Positions 36,270 to 61,467 of a DNA stretch of 64,000 nucleotides are shown here, piece after piece. Numbering within the stretch: the stretch's first letter is position 1; every line of letters begins with the position of its first letter. The translations under genes and the position numbers were made by a program. Under the pieces are notes generated by a model, which did no database searches, was not told the DNA's origin, and saw only the letters and a program-made list of their open reading frames with translations. Origin of the DNA: Coptis chinensis (taxonomy: Eukaryota; Streptophyta; Magnoliopsida; Ranunculales; Ranunculaceae); NCBI GenBank assembly GCA_015680905.1, contig CM027382.1, positions 11,195,501 to 11,259,500 on the forward strand, written 5' to 3'.

Positions 36270-37400
36270 TGGGTCTATATATGGAAAACTTTTTGGAACT
36301 AGTTTTTGAAGCTTGAACAGCTCATTTACGGTTAATGAGTTGATGAACTTGAGTTTGAACTGTAGAAGAATACGCGCTACTTAGAAACAGTGAGATTTCT
36401 TTCTTCTTCGTTAGCTGATAGAGAGACACCTTTCAGAATTAATCATTTGGTCTATAGTGGGAATTTTGTTTCTGTAATATAGATAAAAGGTAGGTTCTTT
36501 AGTGGAGATGGTAGTTCTGGTTGAAGAATTTTTTCTTCAAGGATTTAGAGTGGCTACGTTCACTGGAAAACATGTGGATGCATGTAGTGTTACCCTGTGG
36601 AACAGTGCGCTGAGATAAGTGAGCTTCAGTAATCGCGATGTTTACAGTACGCCTTTCTCCTATTGCTCACATTGCTTTTCATTGGGGGAGCCTCTCTTGA
36701 GCTCGAACCTAATTTTTCCCTACTATATATAATAGTATACTATCTTTTGAGTGCCATCATCGATCGAAAATACATTTTGCTCTTTGCTGCCTTTAACAGA
36801 CACATTTATGCATCACAAGCAGATCATTTTTGTTGGGCTTAACATGCCATTTACTCTTTGTACCATTGTAATTTGAACAAATTTGATAATCCAGGCCAAT
36901 ACTTAGGAGAGTGTATATATGTAAATTGTACTAGAGTTTACTTAGCATATCAACAAATTAAACAATATTGCAATGCCATTGTCTCTCTAGGACATTTTTG
37001 CTGCAGATTCGATGGTATTCTTTTGTGCCTCTGTTTATTGTTCTAGATTACCGGGCTTTATTCATTCCGATAAAGAAAAATGTTATCTATTAGTTGAAAT
37101 CAAGAATACATTTTTCATGTTTAGTCAGAAACTTGTAGGCGCGACTTGTATTCTTGCCACTTGTTTGATGCACTTTGTGTAAACATTAAGCTTCACACGT
37201 ACACTTGTGGAGTTGTGGCAGAACTTCTTGGCTCTTTCATGTGGGTCCATTACAGGAACTTCAATTACAACTAAGAATCAACTTTTTGGTGCAGCTCTGT
37301 AGCCAGTGAATTGAGCTGCAATATTTATTATTATTTTTCAGTGACAGTTGTTTTTCCTACTACATTAACTGATGCAATGTAGTCTTCTTCTTGTTTGCAG
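36270..37400 (+). promoter_or_regulatory. PHOT2: Probable PHOT2 core promoter and 5' leader with intron
   Basis: A TATATAT box lies at 36276-36282. The first coding exon begins right after an acceptor (TTCTTGTTTGCAG, ending 37400), so the leader must contain an intron; possible donors include AAAAG/GTAGGT near 36488. Exact start and donor cannot be fixed without transcripts. Confidence 0.35.
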
Positions 37401-37407
37401 GGGATCT

Positions 37408-37533
37408 ATGTCAGAACAACTTGAAATGTCGTCATCGAAGGCAGAGCACTTCAATTCAGCTGGAGCTAGTTCTATTGCCTCGTCGTCATCTGCAATGGTC
37501 AGCATGGAACAACTGAAATCTTGGAGCCATTAG
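37408..37533 (+). CDS. Upstream ORF or frameshifted PHOT2 N-terminus
   Basis: ATG at 37408 opens a 41-residue serine-rich frame (MSEQLEMSSSKAEHFN start) that stops at TAG 37531-37533, 53 bases before the main ATG. The main frame is open from 37470 and reads TEILEPLDYAIQGSES before that ATG. If the frames met near 37510 the product would gain about 60 residues. So this is a uORF, an N-terminal frameshift, or an assembly error. Confidence 0.45.
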   Translation: MSEQLEMSSSKAEHFNSAGASSIASSSSAMVSMEQLKSWSH

Positions 37534-37586
37534 ATTATGCCATTCAAGGTAGTGAGAGCAACGAGTTACAAAGAACGGGTTCAGCT

Positions 37587-50923
<13,337 letters not shown>

Positions 50924-51045
50924 AGGTGAACTTGCAATATCAGAAAATGATTTAGAAATAATTGAAGATTATGTGAAAACTACTTTGGTAAGAACTAAGA
51001 AGCAAAGTACTCTCTCACACACACGCACCGAATGTTCGAACTGAT
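50924..51045 (+). other. PHOT2 3' untranslated start
   Basis: Follows the TAA at 50921. No clear polyadenylation signal is seen before the MITE at 51046, so the transcript may end inside or beyond it. Confidence 0.3.
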
Positions 51046-51379
51046 CTATGTTGCACCGACGCGGCAACTCGGTTATATCTCAAAAAAGTAGGAAGCAGAA
51101 ATTAATTAATAATTGTAATTATTTTTTATATAAATTAAACATTAAAAACTAATTTAAATGTATCATAATTTATAAGTTCAAAACTATTTAAGATAAATAG
51201 TCACACTATTAAGATTTAAGTTACATATTTCTTAATCAAACTGTAAAAGCGTTTCATAAGTCTTAACAAAATAAGAATCGAAAAAAAAATCAGTTTTTTC
51301 ACATTATTTTGCTTTAGTTTTTCCTTTATGAGTCAAATATCTGCATCCAGACCATGTTGATTGCGTATCCGTGTTTCAT
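51046..51379. mobile_element. hAT-type MITE downstream of PHOT2
   Basis: Flanked by a perfect 8-bp duplication GAACTGAT (51038-51045 and 51380-51387). Left end CTATGTTGCACCGACGCGG, right end reversed ATGAAACACGGATACGC: degenerate inverted repeats. About 334 bp with an AT-rich middle. Confidence 0.75.
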
Positions 51380-52111
51380 GAACTGATACAACTTCATTTG
51401 CAAATGTTCCGCAGATCCTATATGCTTATGGACTCATGGTATGTTTTTTGTCATTTGATCAGCTGAACTCAGTGAAAATAAGTGAAGGATGTGGTACTGT
51501 GGATGGGGCTTTCTTGTTTAGCCTACTTCTTTTGTAGAGCCAGGCATGTACTACAAGCGAGCAGTAAACAATTGGCAGAAACAAGTAGGATGACAAATGT
51601 GCAACCATTTCATGCATTTATATTCAGATAATCAGATTGGTTCAGAAAGGGCGTTTCTGATTGCTCCTGACTGGATATGTAACAGTCCTCTGAAGCATAC
51701 ATGTTAACTCAAGATACATCAAGGTTCCAGCGACAACTGATTCAACATTCCTGGGAAGTTTTTGATTATGTAATTAGGACAGATCAATGTAACAATAAAT
51801 TAAAGTCTTTCTTTGGTGTGAAATTCCCCTTGGGATAATTGACTGAGCTATGGTTTATCTAATGGAAATAGTACAGAAAATTTGCTGCTAAATCCAGCTT
51901 TTTTTTTTTCTTTCTTTTTTCTGTCACAATCGAATTGGAATACTTGACACAATTTCAACTCTGCAGAAGTGCAGAATGGATCTTTCCAGTGTTAAGGTGC
52001 AACTGAAAGATGAATAAAACATTACAAGGATATCAAACAAAAAGAAAGCTCCTACAAATTGGATACTAGAAGGCCACTTCATATAACATGAATTGCTGAA
52101 TGCGTTTATAA

Positions 52112-54672
52112 TTATTTGGTGGCCTGTGCAATTATGTTGCTTATTGAACCAGCCTCCTCCTTTGCAGTCTCCACCAATGAATCCTGTGCAAAGCAAAGTT
52201 AGATAAACAAGCTTTGATATTATTGAATTCAACGCATAAGAAATTGGAAAAGCCATACCTGTGCAGCTATGAGTCGAGCAACAGTTTTCTTGCTTGTCTC
52301 TTGAAGTTCACCAGCAATCAATATCTCATCGAGAATATAGTAGGCCTACGAAGTAGTTAATGGGAAAAATTTAATGTAAGTCACATCATGGAATTATGGT
52401 ATATAAAAAAACGGTAATGCTTAACAGGAAGAGCATCTATTGACACCCACAATAAAAGAGTAACTATTTTCTGATTAAGGAAAATTGAGGTAAATGGGCA
52501 AAAGACCAGAAATATGATAATATTTTGCAGACAGTATAAAAGGGTTAGCTTGCCAACTCCGCACAAATTCTGCAGACACTATATATTTTATAAACACATG
52601 GCTGGTGAACATACCTTGTGGAAATTGAAGATTAAGTCCAATTCACACACCTATTGAGAACACGGAAAGAATAAGACACATTAACATCTAGATTTCAAAA
52701 ATAACTGTGAAACACATTGTCTGGAGTATACAACAGATATTAGTCAACTTACACTGCCAAAGTATCGGTCCAGTATCTCAACAAAATGATGAATAATTTC
52801 AAGGACTTCAAGTTCATTATCTTCCTGGTCAATGCACATGCAGAAATATAGGCTCGCATATCTGTTTATTTATGATAATTGCAGGAACTAATCAATTATT
52901 TGCCCACCTGAAATGATTTGACAGCAAAAAATAATAGAACAAAAAAAAAACAAACAGAGATCAAATCATGCATTACCTCTTATATACAACTTTGTAGCCT
53001 CTCCACTCAACAAAATTGCAAAGCTTGGGGCCTCGTGTGAGAATTACACCACTGAGCTCTCGGATCACCTGCAAAATCATGTCAACCTATTTTAATTTAA
53101 AAATGCAATTAACAATCACCAGATATAAAAATCCTCACGCGTTTCATTTCTCCCTGTAAATCACAACATAAATAGTTGTCATTCTCACGAGTAGCCGGAT
53201 ATTAATGGGGTATACAAAAGGTTGACAATAAGGACGTTATATCTGTGATTTCAAATATTGGGAGGATTCGAGAGGCATTACATCAGAGTTCATATCTAGT
53301 CACCAGAGGGTCCAACCGGCATATTATAAGGCAGGCTACACAATTGCTAAAGCTATCGATAAAAGGGTTGGTTGTTCATTGACAACCAATGACTCAAGGA
53401 GAAAGTTCTCTATATGTCAATTACTAAAAGAATACGCAAACTAGAACTTAAAACTAAAGCGACACCGATGGGATAGCAATGTCAAATTGTTTTACACTCT
53501 GAGGCTTAAACAACGTTTCATTTTGCAATCTAAATGATACATTAAAAGCATTAGCATGAATTCGATACATTAATGCATCATCCTCTCAATATATCAATAT
53601 CAATCCTTTTCCTCATCAGTCTCTACTATAGGATTATTATCTACTTCTTTTTTCTTTCTCTCATTTGCAATCATTGAACCAAGTCAAGTCCTACATCCTA
53701 CTAGTGGCCTAGGATTTAACATCCTAACAATCAATGAGGGAGGAGAAGATGGTAGAATTATGTAATTTTCTTTAAACATGAGACGTTTCAATGTGTTCAT
53801 ATAAATTTAAGTAATTTTACATCCTAAAAGAAAATTTTGCTTTCTGGTTCAAAACATACTTTTCCAGTTTTTATTTACAAACATAATTGCAAATTAATGC
53901 TCCATTCGTGTACGGTGTGGACAAAAGCAAAATTTCAAATTGCTCAACTATATGCAAGCAACCAATCATCATTTTTTTATATTTTTCCTTTTCTTTGTAC
54001 TTGAAGGTTACCTCAATTACTTTTTTTCTTTTTTGAATGCAAATGTTCACTTTACCGATATATTAAAAAATATTCAGTCAACTCAGACCTGTTACGCGAA
54101 TGCCATGGCGTGGAAAGTCCACAACACTTGAGACATAGCAAGGGTAGTATTATCTATTCCTAAGATTGTCTAGAGAAATTAACTCAATGATCTCAAAAGA
54201 AAACTATCGAGTACTTTTTTTCTAACGTAAAAGAATAAGACCAGTTTTAGGACAATCATTAACAGCGAAAATGTGAATCCTTTCATAGCAATTACAAAAG
54301 AGAGCACATGTAACTTTTTTGTACAGATTTAACATTTGAAAAGAAAAATATACATTTACAGAAAAAGGATTACGATGGATACATTTACAGAGTATAAGAA
54401 AAATATAAAAATGTACCTTGGTTCTTTCCTTCTGTGAATATGGTGAGTACCATTTCGTCAACCTCACTTTTCCTTGACGACTAATAAGAAGCACAAAGTG
54501 AATCTGGAAAAAAAAAATGAACAGAGACCAAAAACGAAAAAACAAGAATCAAAATTTCAGCTCAATCAAAAAAATCAGTTTCATGATTCGTCTATTAAAA
54601 ACAGATCAAACAAAACAAACATCTAATTAAGACTTTTCAAGTAGAGATGAGATGAAATTGAGTGATTACCAT
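52112..54672 (-). CDS. AP19: AP-1 complex sigma subunit (small adaptin), 161 aa
   Basis: Small subunit of the AP-1 clathrin adaptor at the trans-Golgi network and early endosome, which sorts cargo into coated vesicles. Coding exons, in transcript order: 54672-54670 (ATG only), 54503-54417, 53068-52977, 52861-52753, 52650-52615, 52345-52259, 52183-52112; all introns are GT..AG. The sum is 486 bases, 161 aa, the usual plant length. The longin-like fold reads [76 protein letters not shown] and ends [11 protein letters not shown]. The start LLISRQGK and the long C-terminus separate it from AP-2 sigma (about 142 aa). It looks intact and lies tail to tail with PHOT2, stops 1.2 kb apart. Confidence 0.96.
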
Positions 54673-54737
54673 TTCGTAGAGATGAGATGATATTATTGAG
54701 GAAAATTTTGAGACTCGGGATTTGATTTTTTTTTTGT

Positions 54738-54812
54738 TAATATATATACTTGGCATTTCGAAATCTGGAATTTTAGCGTTCGACGTTTTGGGTGGGCTAA
54801 AATTTGGGCTTG
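54738..54812 (-). promoter_or_regulatory. AP19: AP19 core promoter with TATA box and site II motifs
   Basis: On the minus strand a TATATATA box lies at 54749-54738, some 70 bases before the ATG. Two TGGGCT/AGCCCA motifs (54793-54798 and 54805-54810) match plant site II elements, common in housekeeping and growth-linked promoters. Their role here is inference. Confidence 0.5.
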
Positions 54813-54849
54813 GACCTTTTTTTTTTATGTCTCGGAAGCCCAAGGAAAG

Positions 54850-55634
54850 CACAACCCAAGTTAACTAGACCATTGAGTATTTCGAGTCGTGCAAACTAGT
54901 TTACTAGTCAGTCACATGCACCAACACGGCAACACCAAGTAGCTCACTTGTCAAATCTGGTGGGTTAATAAGATTGCTTTTTCACATTTCTTTGTCGTCC
55001 AAATCAGAGGGAATCAGTGAAGGTCTCTTATGGTGATAGCTGATATAGAGAGTATGTCCAAAATTTAGGCGGTTCCCACACTATAGTGGGAGTGCTTTAG
55101 CACGCTCGTGTGTACGAAAAGGATTCAATCCCATCCAATTTTTCAATATCACTACTTTGAAGTTTGAAGTCAAATTGGGATCCAACTCAAATAGTACTAA
55201 TCTTTTTTTTGGTCCAAAAATACTTTAATCCCATCCGATTTCTGGATTTATCTCACCAACCCGATTAAAGTATATATATTGATTAAAGTAAACACTAGCA
55301 AACTGGAGAGCAGCGTCTGATCTAGTCTACTACATATTTTAAAGTAAACACTAGCAAACTGGAGAGCGGCGTCTGATCTAGTCTACTACATATTTTACAA
55401 TGTCAATGCATCCAGTATCTTATTATATGCTAATACCAACTTTCTACCCTTCTCCCAAGTACCATGTCTTAATAATAACTAGCAATTTACAATTGTCAAG
55501 CCTTATAATTGACGGGGAAAATTTGTAAATACACAAAACAACAAACAGGAGCTAAATTGTCAATAGAAAAAGTGACCCAGAGACGAGAGATAACAGACAA
55601 GAAATAAGAGACAACATATACATAAAATATTATT
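54850..55634. repeat. Intergenic, with a 56-bp tandem duplication at 55285-55396
   Basis: 55285-55340 and 55341-55396 are head-to-tail copies (AAAGTAAACACTAGCAAACT start) with one mismatch. No gene is seen in the rest. Confidence 0.9.
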
Positions 55635-56255
55635 AATCTACTATTGCATATTGCAGAACTGTAGATGAGCCTGCAATTTTATAAAACAACTAGAATGGTG
55701 TACGTGCTATGCACGTTTTTTTTTCCTCTCTTCATCCAACCATATCTTTCTCTCTTTTATGCCTAACAACTGTTCTCTCTCTCTCTTTTAAATAGGATAA
55801 ATTAGGTAAATATCAAAAAATAGATGGGCAAATAACAAATGACCAAATAACCAAGAGATACATTAAAAAAATAATAAAATACTATTGCCCCACTGTAGAT
55901 AAGAGGCGTAATCTTTAAAGTATATAAAACAATAAAGATTGTTGCCCTTTCTAGAAAGCACTAAGCAAGTAAAGAGAACCATACTAGCCGCAATGAAAGA
56001 GAATAAAAAGTTCAGTTGTTTTATGTTTAGTGGTAGTTGCAATTTCAAGTTTAGTCACCAGTGGGAATCTACTATTGCATATTGCAGAACTGTAGATGAG
56101 CCTGCAATTTTATAAAACAATAAAGATTGTTGCCCTTTCTAGAAAGCACTAAGCAAGTAAAGAGAACCATACTAGCCGCAATGAAAGAGAATAAAAAGTT
56201 CAGTTGTTTTATGTTTAGTGGTAGTTGCAATTTCAAGTTTAGTCACCAGTGGGAT
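55635..56255. repeat. Overlapping direct duplications
   Basis: A 55-bp block (55635-55689) recurs at 56066-56120, and a 145-bp block (55923-56067) recurs at 56111-56255, nearly identical. The second copies overlap, so one duplication event joined two separated segments, as in template switching during repair. Confidence 0.85.
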
Positions 56256-56762
56256 TGAGTATGAAATGTATTATCGAAAAAAAAAAAAAATTGAGTATGA
56301 AATGTATTATCGAAAAAAAAAGGAGATTGAGTATGAAATGTATTATCGAAAAAATAAAATAAAGATTGAGTATGAAATCTGTCCTGTTTAAAGAAAGAAT
56401 TTTTTCAGTGTACGTCAAAACTGGAATTTTGGACACTTTGTCAGGATTCGCTCGAGTCAGTTCAATATAATTTAGTTAAGATTTGGGCTACCACGAGGAT
56501 ATCCCTATAGGGATGAGTGTTTCAAGACCGTTGGATCCGAGATCCAACAGTCCGAAAATCAAAAACAAAAAGGAAAAGAGAGAATATGGGTTTGTTTTTA
56601 GTTAAAGAAGATTGAGTATGAAATGTATTATCGAAAAAATAAAATAAAGATTGAGTATGAAATCTGTCCTGGTTAAAGAAAGAATTTTTTCAGTGTACGT
56701 CAAAACTGGAATTTTGGACACTTTGTCAGGATTCGCTCCAGTCAGTTCAATATAATTTAGTT
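56256..56762. repeat. Tandem and direct repeats built on ATTGAGTATGAAATGTATTA
   Basis: Three to four short units ATTGAGTATGAAATGTATTA plus A-runs (56255-56350) are followed by a 154-bp direct repeat, 56324-56477 and 56609-56762, with few mismatches. The 131-bp spacer holds a palindrome around TTGGATCCGAGATCCAA. Confidence 0.85.
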
Positions 56763-57780
56763 GATTTTAAAAGTGAATAAGGTATAAAAGTAATAAAACC
56801 ATAGAGTATTTTGTTACTTTGTCAATAAAATTTGCGTATTTTGCATAACTTTAATTCCAACAGAATCTTCAAACCAGGCAGACATGAAATTATTTTGAAT
56901 AGACAATAAAATCAAGATTCTTTACTACTCAGCAATCAAAAGGATATGAGTACGTCTTTTAGTTCCATAGTGTTTTTTAACATGAATCATTACAAATGTG
57001 GAAAATCCTCTAAGCTTAATGACTTAGGTTTGTATCTCAAAAATAAAAAATCACCAACTACGGAAAGGCATATCAGATTTTAGGTTTCTAACGCTTTACA
57101 TTTGTTGAATTTGATGTTTGATGCCATACATCTCTATTATTTTTGTTTATTTTCTTCTTCAAAGAACTGGCATCAGCAGATCTCAAAACTTTATTGCTTC
57201 CGAGGATATTGCTTTCTAATTCACGGCACATGAAATTCAAAGAATTTTTCCTTTTCCTTTTGCCTTAAAAATATACACAGACCCATCTGACCACATGCTT
57301 ATATTATGTTTTTCTACAAAAAACGACTATATGAAGAGATATATGGTTTTTATACCTTAATATATCTGTCCAATTAATTTTATTTCCTAATCAAAGAATA
57401 ACCATATCAAATTATATTTATCCAATTATTCATGGTGTATGATCGCACACAATCTTTGCAAATATTATCCCACTTTTATATGTCAGGACCAGTTCACATT
57501 CCACTACCACCCCCGCTTTTTTATCTTTGTATGAGCGGTGATCACACATCAAAGTATTTAAAGATTTTCATTTGGTCATGAATGTCATGTGGAACAGATG
57601 AAACTATAGTCCAATGAATCACTAAGCCATTTGATGTGGTCAATTTTTGTTGCTAATATCATGAATAAATTTTTTGTAGTAGAAATAATAACATAATTTG
57701 CATTTCTTGTATTCATCAATATCCTTTATGAAGACCCAAGACTTCCTAATGGGGTTTATACATACTATCCAATTAAGTTG

Positions 57781-57856
57781 CCTGATTTTTTGTGGAGATG
57801 CTATCCATAGTAGGGAGGTAATATCTACCAAAAATCAGCCCTTATAATAATGTGTA
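57781..57856. mobile_element. Remnant of the same MITE core, cut by a solo LTR
   Basis: TTTTTTGTGGAGATGCTATCC with AGGGAGGTAATATCTACCAA resembles the right half of the cores in the MITEs at 29955-30281 and 38773-39116. The rest is lost or beyond the LTR. Confidence 0.45.
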
Positions 57857-58596
57857 TGTCACACCCCAAATTTCCAAACAATAAAAACAATGATATTCAA
57901 TAATTTGAAATCCAGGATGAAACGAAAACCTAATACTCTGTAGGTTATCAAACACGATGTAAAAAAAAAACGAAATCAAATGAAACCAAAAGAAACAACT
58001 CTTCATTCACAACTAAAAATATTACAATCATTTCAACTTGGAAGACAAGTTAGTTCTGTTTTCTCAAAACGGCATGTAGTTTCTTCCCAAGTAAGATTTC
58101 AATCCCAATATATATTTCTAAGAAACTTATATAACAGTATTCATCATTTCCATTTTCCAAATTAACTCACCATATAAATACCACTTATGATAACTTATTT
58201 AAATATGAGTTTGATACACTTTACCTTTACATGCCAACACGTTGTCTTATGGTAAGATATTTACGTCACTGCATACAAGATTAACAGATCCTACCCTCAT
58301 TTTTAAAGCAAGAACGAAGACAACCGAAAATAGAGGTAGTTATGGCGAACCAACGTGTTCTTCTTTCCTCCTCTTCCTATTCTTCTTCTCTTTTTAATCC
58401 TTTCTTCTTCTTTGGGTAGTAGGGTTTCTCTCTCCTTTTTCAGAAACGTGAGAGAGAAAGGAGAGAGATATATGTGAGTTTTTTATTCTCCACAATTTTC
58501 TCCTATTTTAACTAAATCGAATTTTGAAAACTCAATTTTCTATATTTACTAAATTACCAAAAAACTTATATCAGTATGAAAAATGCGGGCGTTACA
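57857..58596. mobile_element. 740-bp solo LTR
   Basis: Starts TGTCACACCCC and ends GCGGGCGTTACA, flanked by a perfect 5-bp duplication GTGTA (57852-57856 and 58597-58601). Non-coding, with a TATAAATA-type box at about 58173. The end motifs resemble those of the 3.4-kb solo LTR, so a Ty3/gypsy origin is likely. Confidence 0.75.
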
Positions 58597-58601
58597 GTGT
58601 A

Positions 58602-59484
58602 ACTTTTTGGATTGCGTATGTCAATATCGTATGTCATTTCTGTATGTTGACTGTTTCGACCAAATATGATAAAAACACTAAGTGGTAACAAAAGAGTAGA
58701 AAAGTAGTGAGAAAAGTGATGGTGATTAAGTGAATGATGAGACTATACCTTTCGGTTGCCTACGTATCCAAATTATCGATGGGATCAAGTCTCCAGAACG
58801 TAGTTCTTTATGAAAAATAGTTTTGTATTTATATGTGTAAAATAGAAACTTCTTGTAGTTTAAGTAATTGTAATTGAATATAACTCTCAACTTATATTTA
58901 TCTCTTTGATAAGAAACGAATCTGGACGTAAATTAATGTACGTAAGTGGCAAGTCATGTGGCTAAGGTTCAACCTTAGACACACATGAGTTAATGGGCAT
59001 GTACATTGATCCATGATATTGCAAATTGGGTCTTAGTCTTATCGATTAAACGAATAAATTGGAAACCCCTACTAATAGACGTTTGCCACGTAGGTGGGGT
59101 CGAAATACCGCCCCCTCTTTAGCATGTGGACAAAGTCTGTATGACAAAGAAAGAAAAATAAACGATGGAAGAAAAAAGATATTAGTAAAAATATCGAAAG
59201 TTAGAAAAATTCACGTTAGCTAGAATCAATGTTCGAAATATATAGATCGGGTGGTGAGAATGAAAAAGATAATGAGACTTCTAGAAACGAACAAGTGAAT
59301 ATTGATGGTTGGAAAAGTAAAAAAAGAGAGAAAGAGATTATATTATAATATTTTATAATAATAGAGATCTCAGAATAATATAGATGGAATCGTAAAATGG
59401 TATGGAAGCATGTGACCATAAAGCAGTGTAACCAAATAGGGACTTACAATAAAACTTAAGTTTCACCTCATATACTGTGAAGTG
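58602..59484. other. Intergenic, no gene seen
   Basis: AT-rich, no recognised feature. Confidence 0.5.
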
Positions 59485-59932
59485 TTATAGCATTTGCAAT
59501 GCAGAGGGTTTCAAGGGGTTTGTGACTATATAGTCACCAGTCTTGAGGAAAAACTGCTCTGCAATGCAGAGGTGAATACCTAGTGAATATTTTGCCTAGT
59601 TGATTTCAAGGTGAAACTCATCACCAAGATAGTGGCTGACTTGTTAACTTCGGACAGGATGTTGGATTCCGTCTGAATTACAAAACTCACCAGATGGAAT
59701 TCAACATCCCGTCTCGCTATATTTCTTTTTTTCCAGACGGAATCAAACATTCCATCCGGAGTCCTAACGGCTAGTTCACCAACGGTCAGAAAGTCAGAAC
59801 GATAAAAAACGGTCAAAATAAAAAACTTTGGTATATATACAACATTTGTTTCATTTCAACTCACACTTCCAACAATCATATATCATATTTCTTCTTCTTT
59901 AAAATCAATTCTTCAAAAAAACAAAATATAAA

Positions 59933-61105
59933 ATGGCATCAACTCAAACATCTCAAGCAAGTGGTAGCACTCAAGCAAAAGCAAAAACTCACTTTAGCAT
60001 GTCCGAAGATCAAGCTCTATGTCTTGCTTGGATAAAAATTAGTGAAGACTCCATTGTTGGTGCTTTCGAAAATGCAAAAGGATTTTGAAATCGTGTAACA
60101 AATGAGTTCAATCAAACACGTGGGTTGGATAGGTCTTCTGATTCAATTAGCGGTATATGAAAATATATTTCAAAAATGATGAACAAGTTTGTTGCAATTG
60201 TGAATGCGAGAGGCTTGACATGCAAGTGGTACAACAATACAAAGCCGGGTAATTACAACGTTGTCAATTTGGAATTTATTGATTATATTAGTTTTAGTCT
60301 AATTATTTCTGTCTTAATCTAATTATCTTAGTGTATTTATTATTTCCATTTTAGTCTTAGTCTAATTATTATCTTAGTATAATTATTATTTTAGTTTAAT
60401 TATCTTAGTCTTGGTGATTATTTTAGTTTAATTATCTTAGTCTTAGTGATTATTTTAGTCTAATTACCACCATTTTATTTTTTAGTTGTCCGAGGCAAGG
60501 ATAACGTACCAACTACAAGAAAAAACAGTTTTTTCACTTGATCATTGTTACGTTATACTCAAGGATAATCCAAAGTGGAGTAACGTTTTTGAGGCAAGGT
60601 CAAACCGCCCCACAAAGGAAAAAGGTCGCAAAAATAATGGTGAATATTCAACTTCTAATTCACCAAGTGTTGGTAGAGTTGAATTGGAGGTTCTCAAGAA
60701 ATAGAGCGTCCTCAAGAAATGGAGCGACCTATTGGATCCAAGAAAGCCAAGTCCAAGAGGAACCAAGAAAAATCAGTTGGTATGTTGGAGGGTTACTTTA
60801 CACGTTTAGAGGATACATTTTCACAGGATGCAAATGAAACACAAAAATGCTTAGAACTTAGGGAAATGGAACTTGCATATGGTCAAAGAACTGTGGTGGC
60901 AAGAGAAGAAAAAAATCGGATTCAAATGGAAAAAAATCAAGTTCAATTGGAAAAAAACCGGCTTCAAAAAATGCAATATGAAGCAAAGATTTTAGCGACC
61001 GATACAAGTGTCATCCATCCCGATACCGCTTTTTTAATCGAGCAACAACAAGCTGAAATACGTGCTGAATGGGCAAAGGCTAGAGGTGGTTCTAGCTCTA
61101 ACTAA
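59933..61105 (+). pseudogene. PIF/Harbinger ORF1, DNA-binding partner protein
   Basis: Starts at ATG 59933 behind a TATATATA box (59832-59839). The N-terminal part (HFSMSEDQALCLAWIKISED) is the Myb/SANT-like domain of plant PIF ORF1 proteins, which bind the element ends and recruit the transposase. The second half is the NAM-associated C-terminal domain: FSLDHCYVILKDNPKW, SKKAKSK, then a coiled coil to the TAA. In-frame TGA codons lie at 60086 and 60158. The frame changes between about 60250 and 60486 (intron or loss) and again near 60705, so it is dead as written. Confidence 0.75.
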
Positions 61106-61467
61106 ACTTATGTAATATCTAGTATTTTATTTTAATTAAAGGACTATGTATTTTAATTAATGCACTATGTATTTTAATTTCATTGTATTTTTAATTAATG
61201 AACTATGTATTTTTATCTCACTATTTTTTTTAATTAATGCACTATGTATGTTCTTTCCAATATAATTGTTTTTATAGAAATACAATTACCAATAAAATTA
61301 AAATACATTGTAATATAGTTCATTAAAACACAACTCATTAAACACATAAGAACTTATTGGAATTACATAGGAAATACGTTGGAACTTAATAGTTCACGTT
61401 AGAAAATACATAGGAAATACTGCTGAACTTCATAGTTCACGTTAGGAAATTCACTTTCATTTCCATT

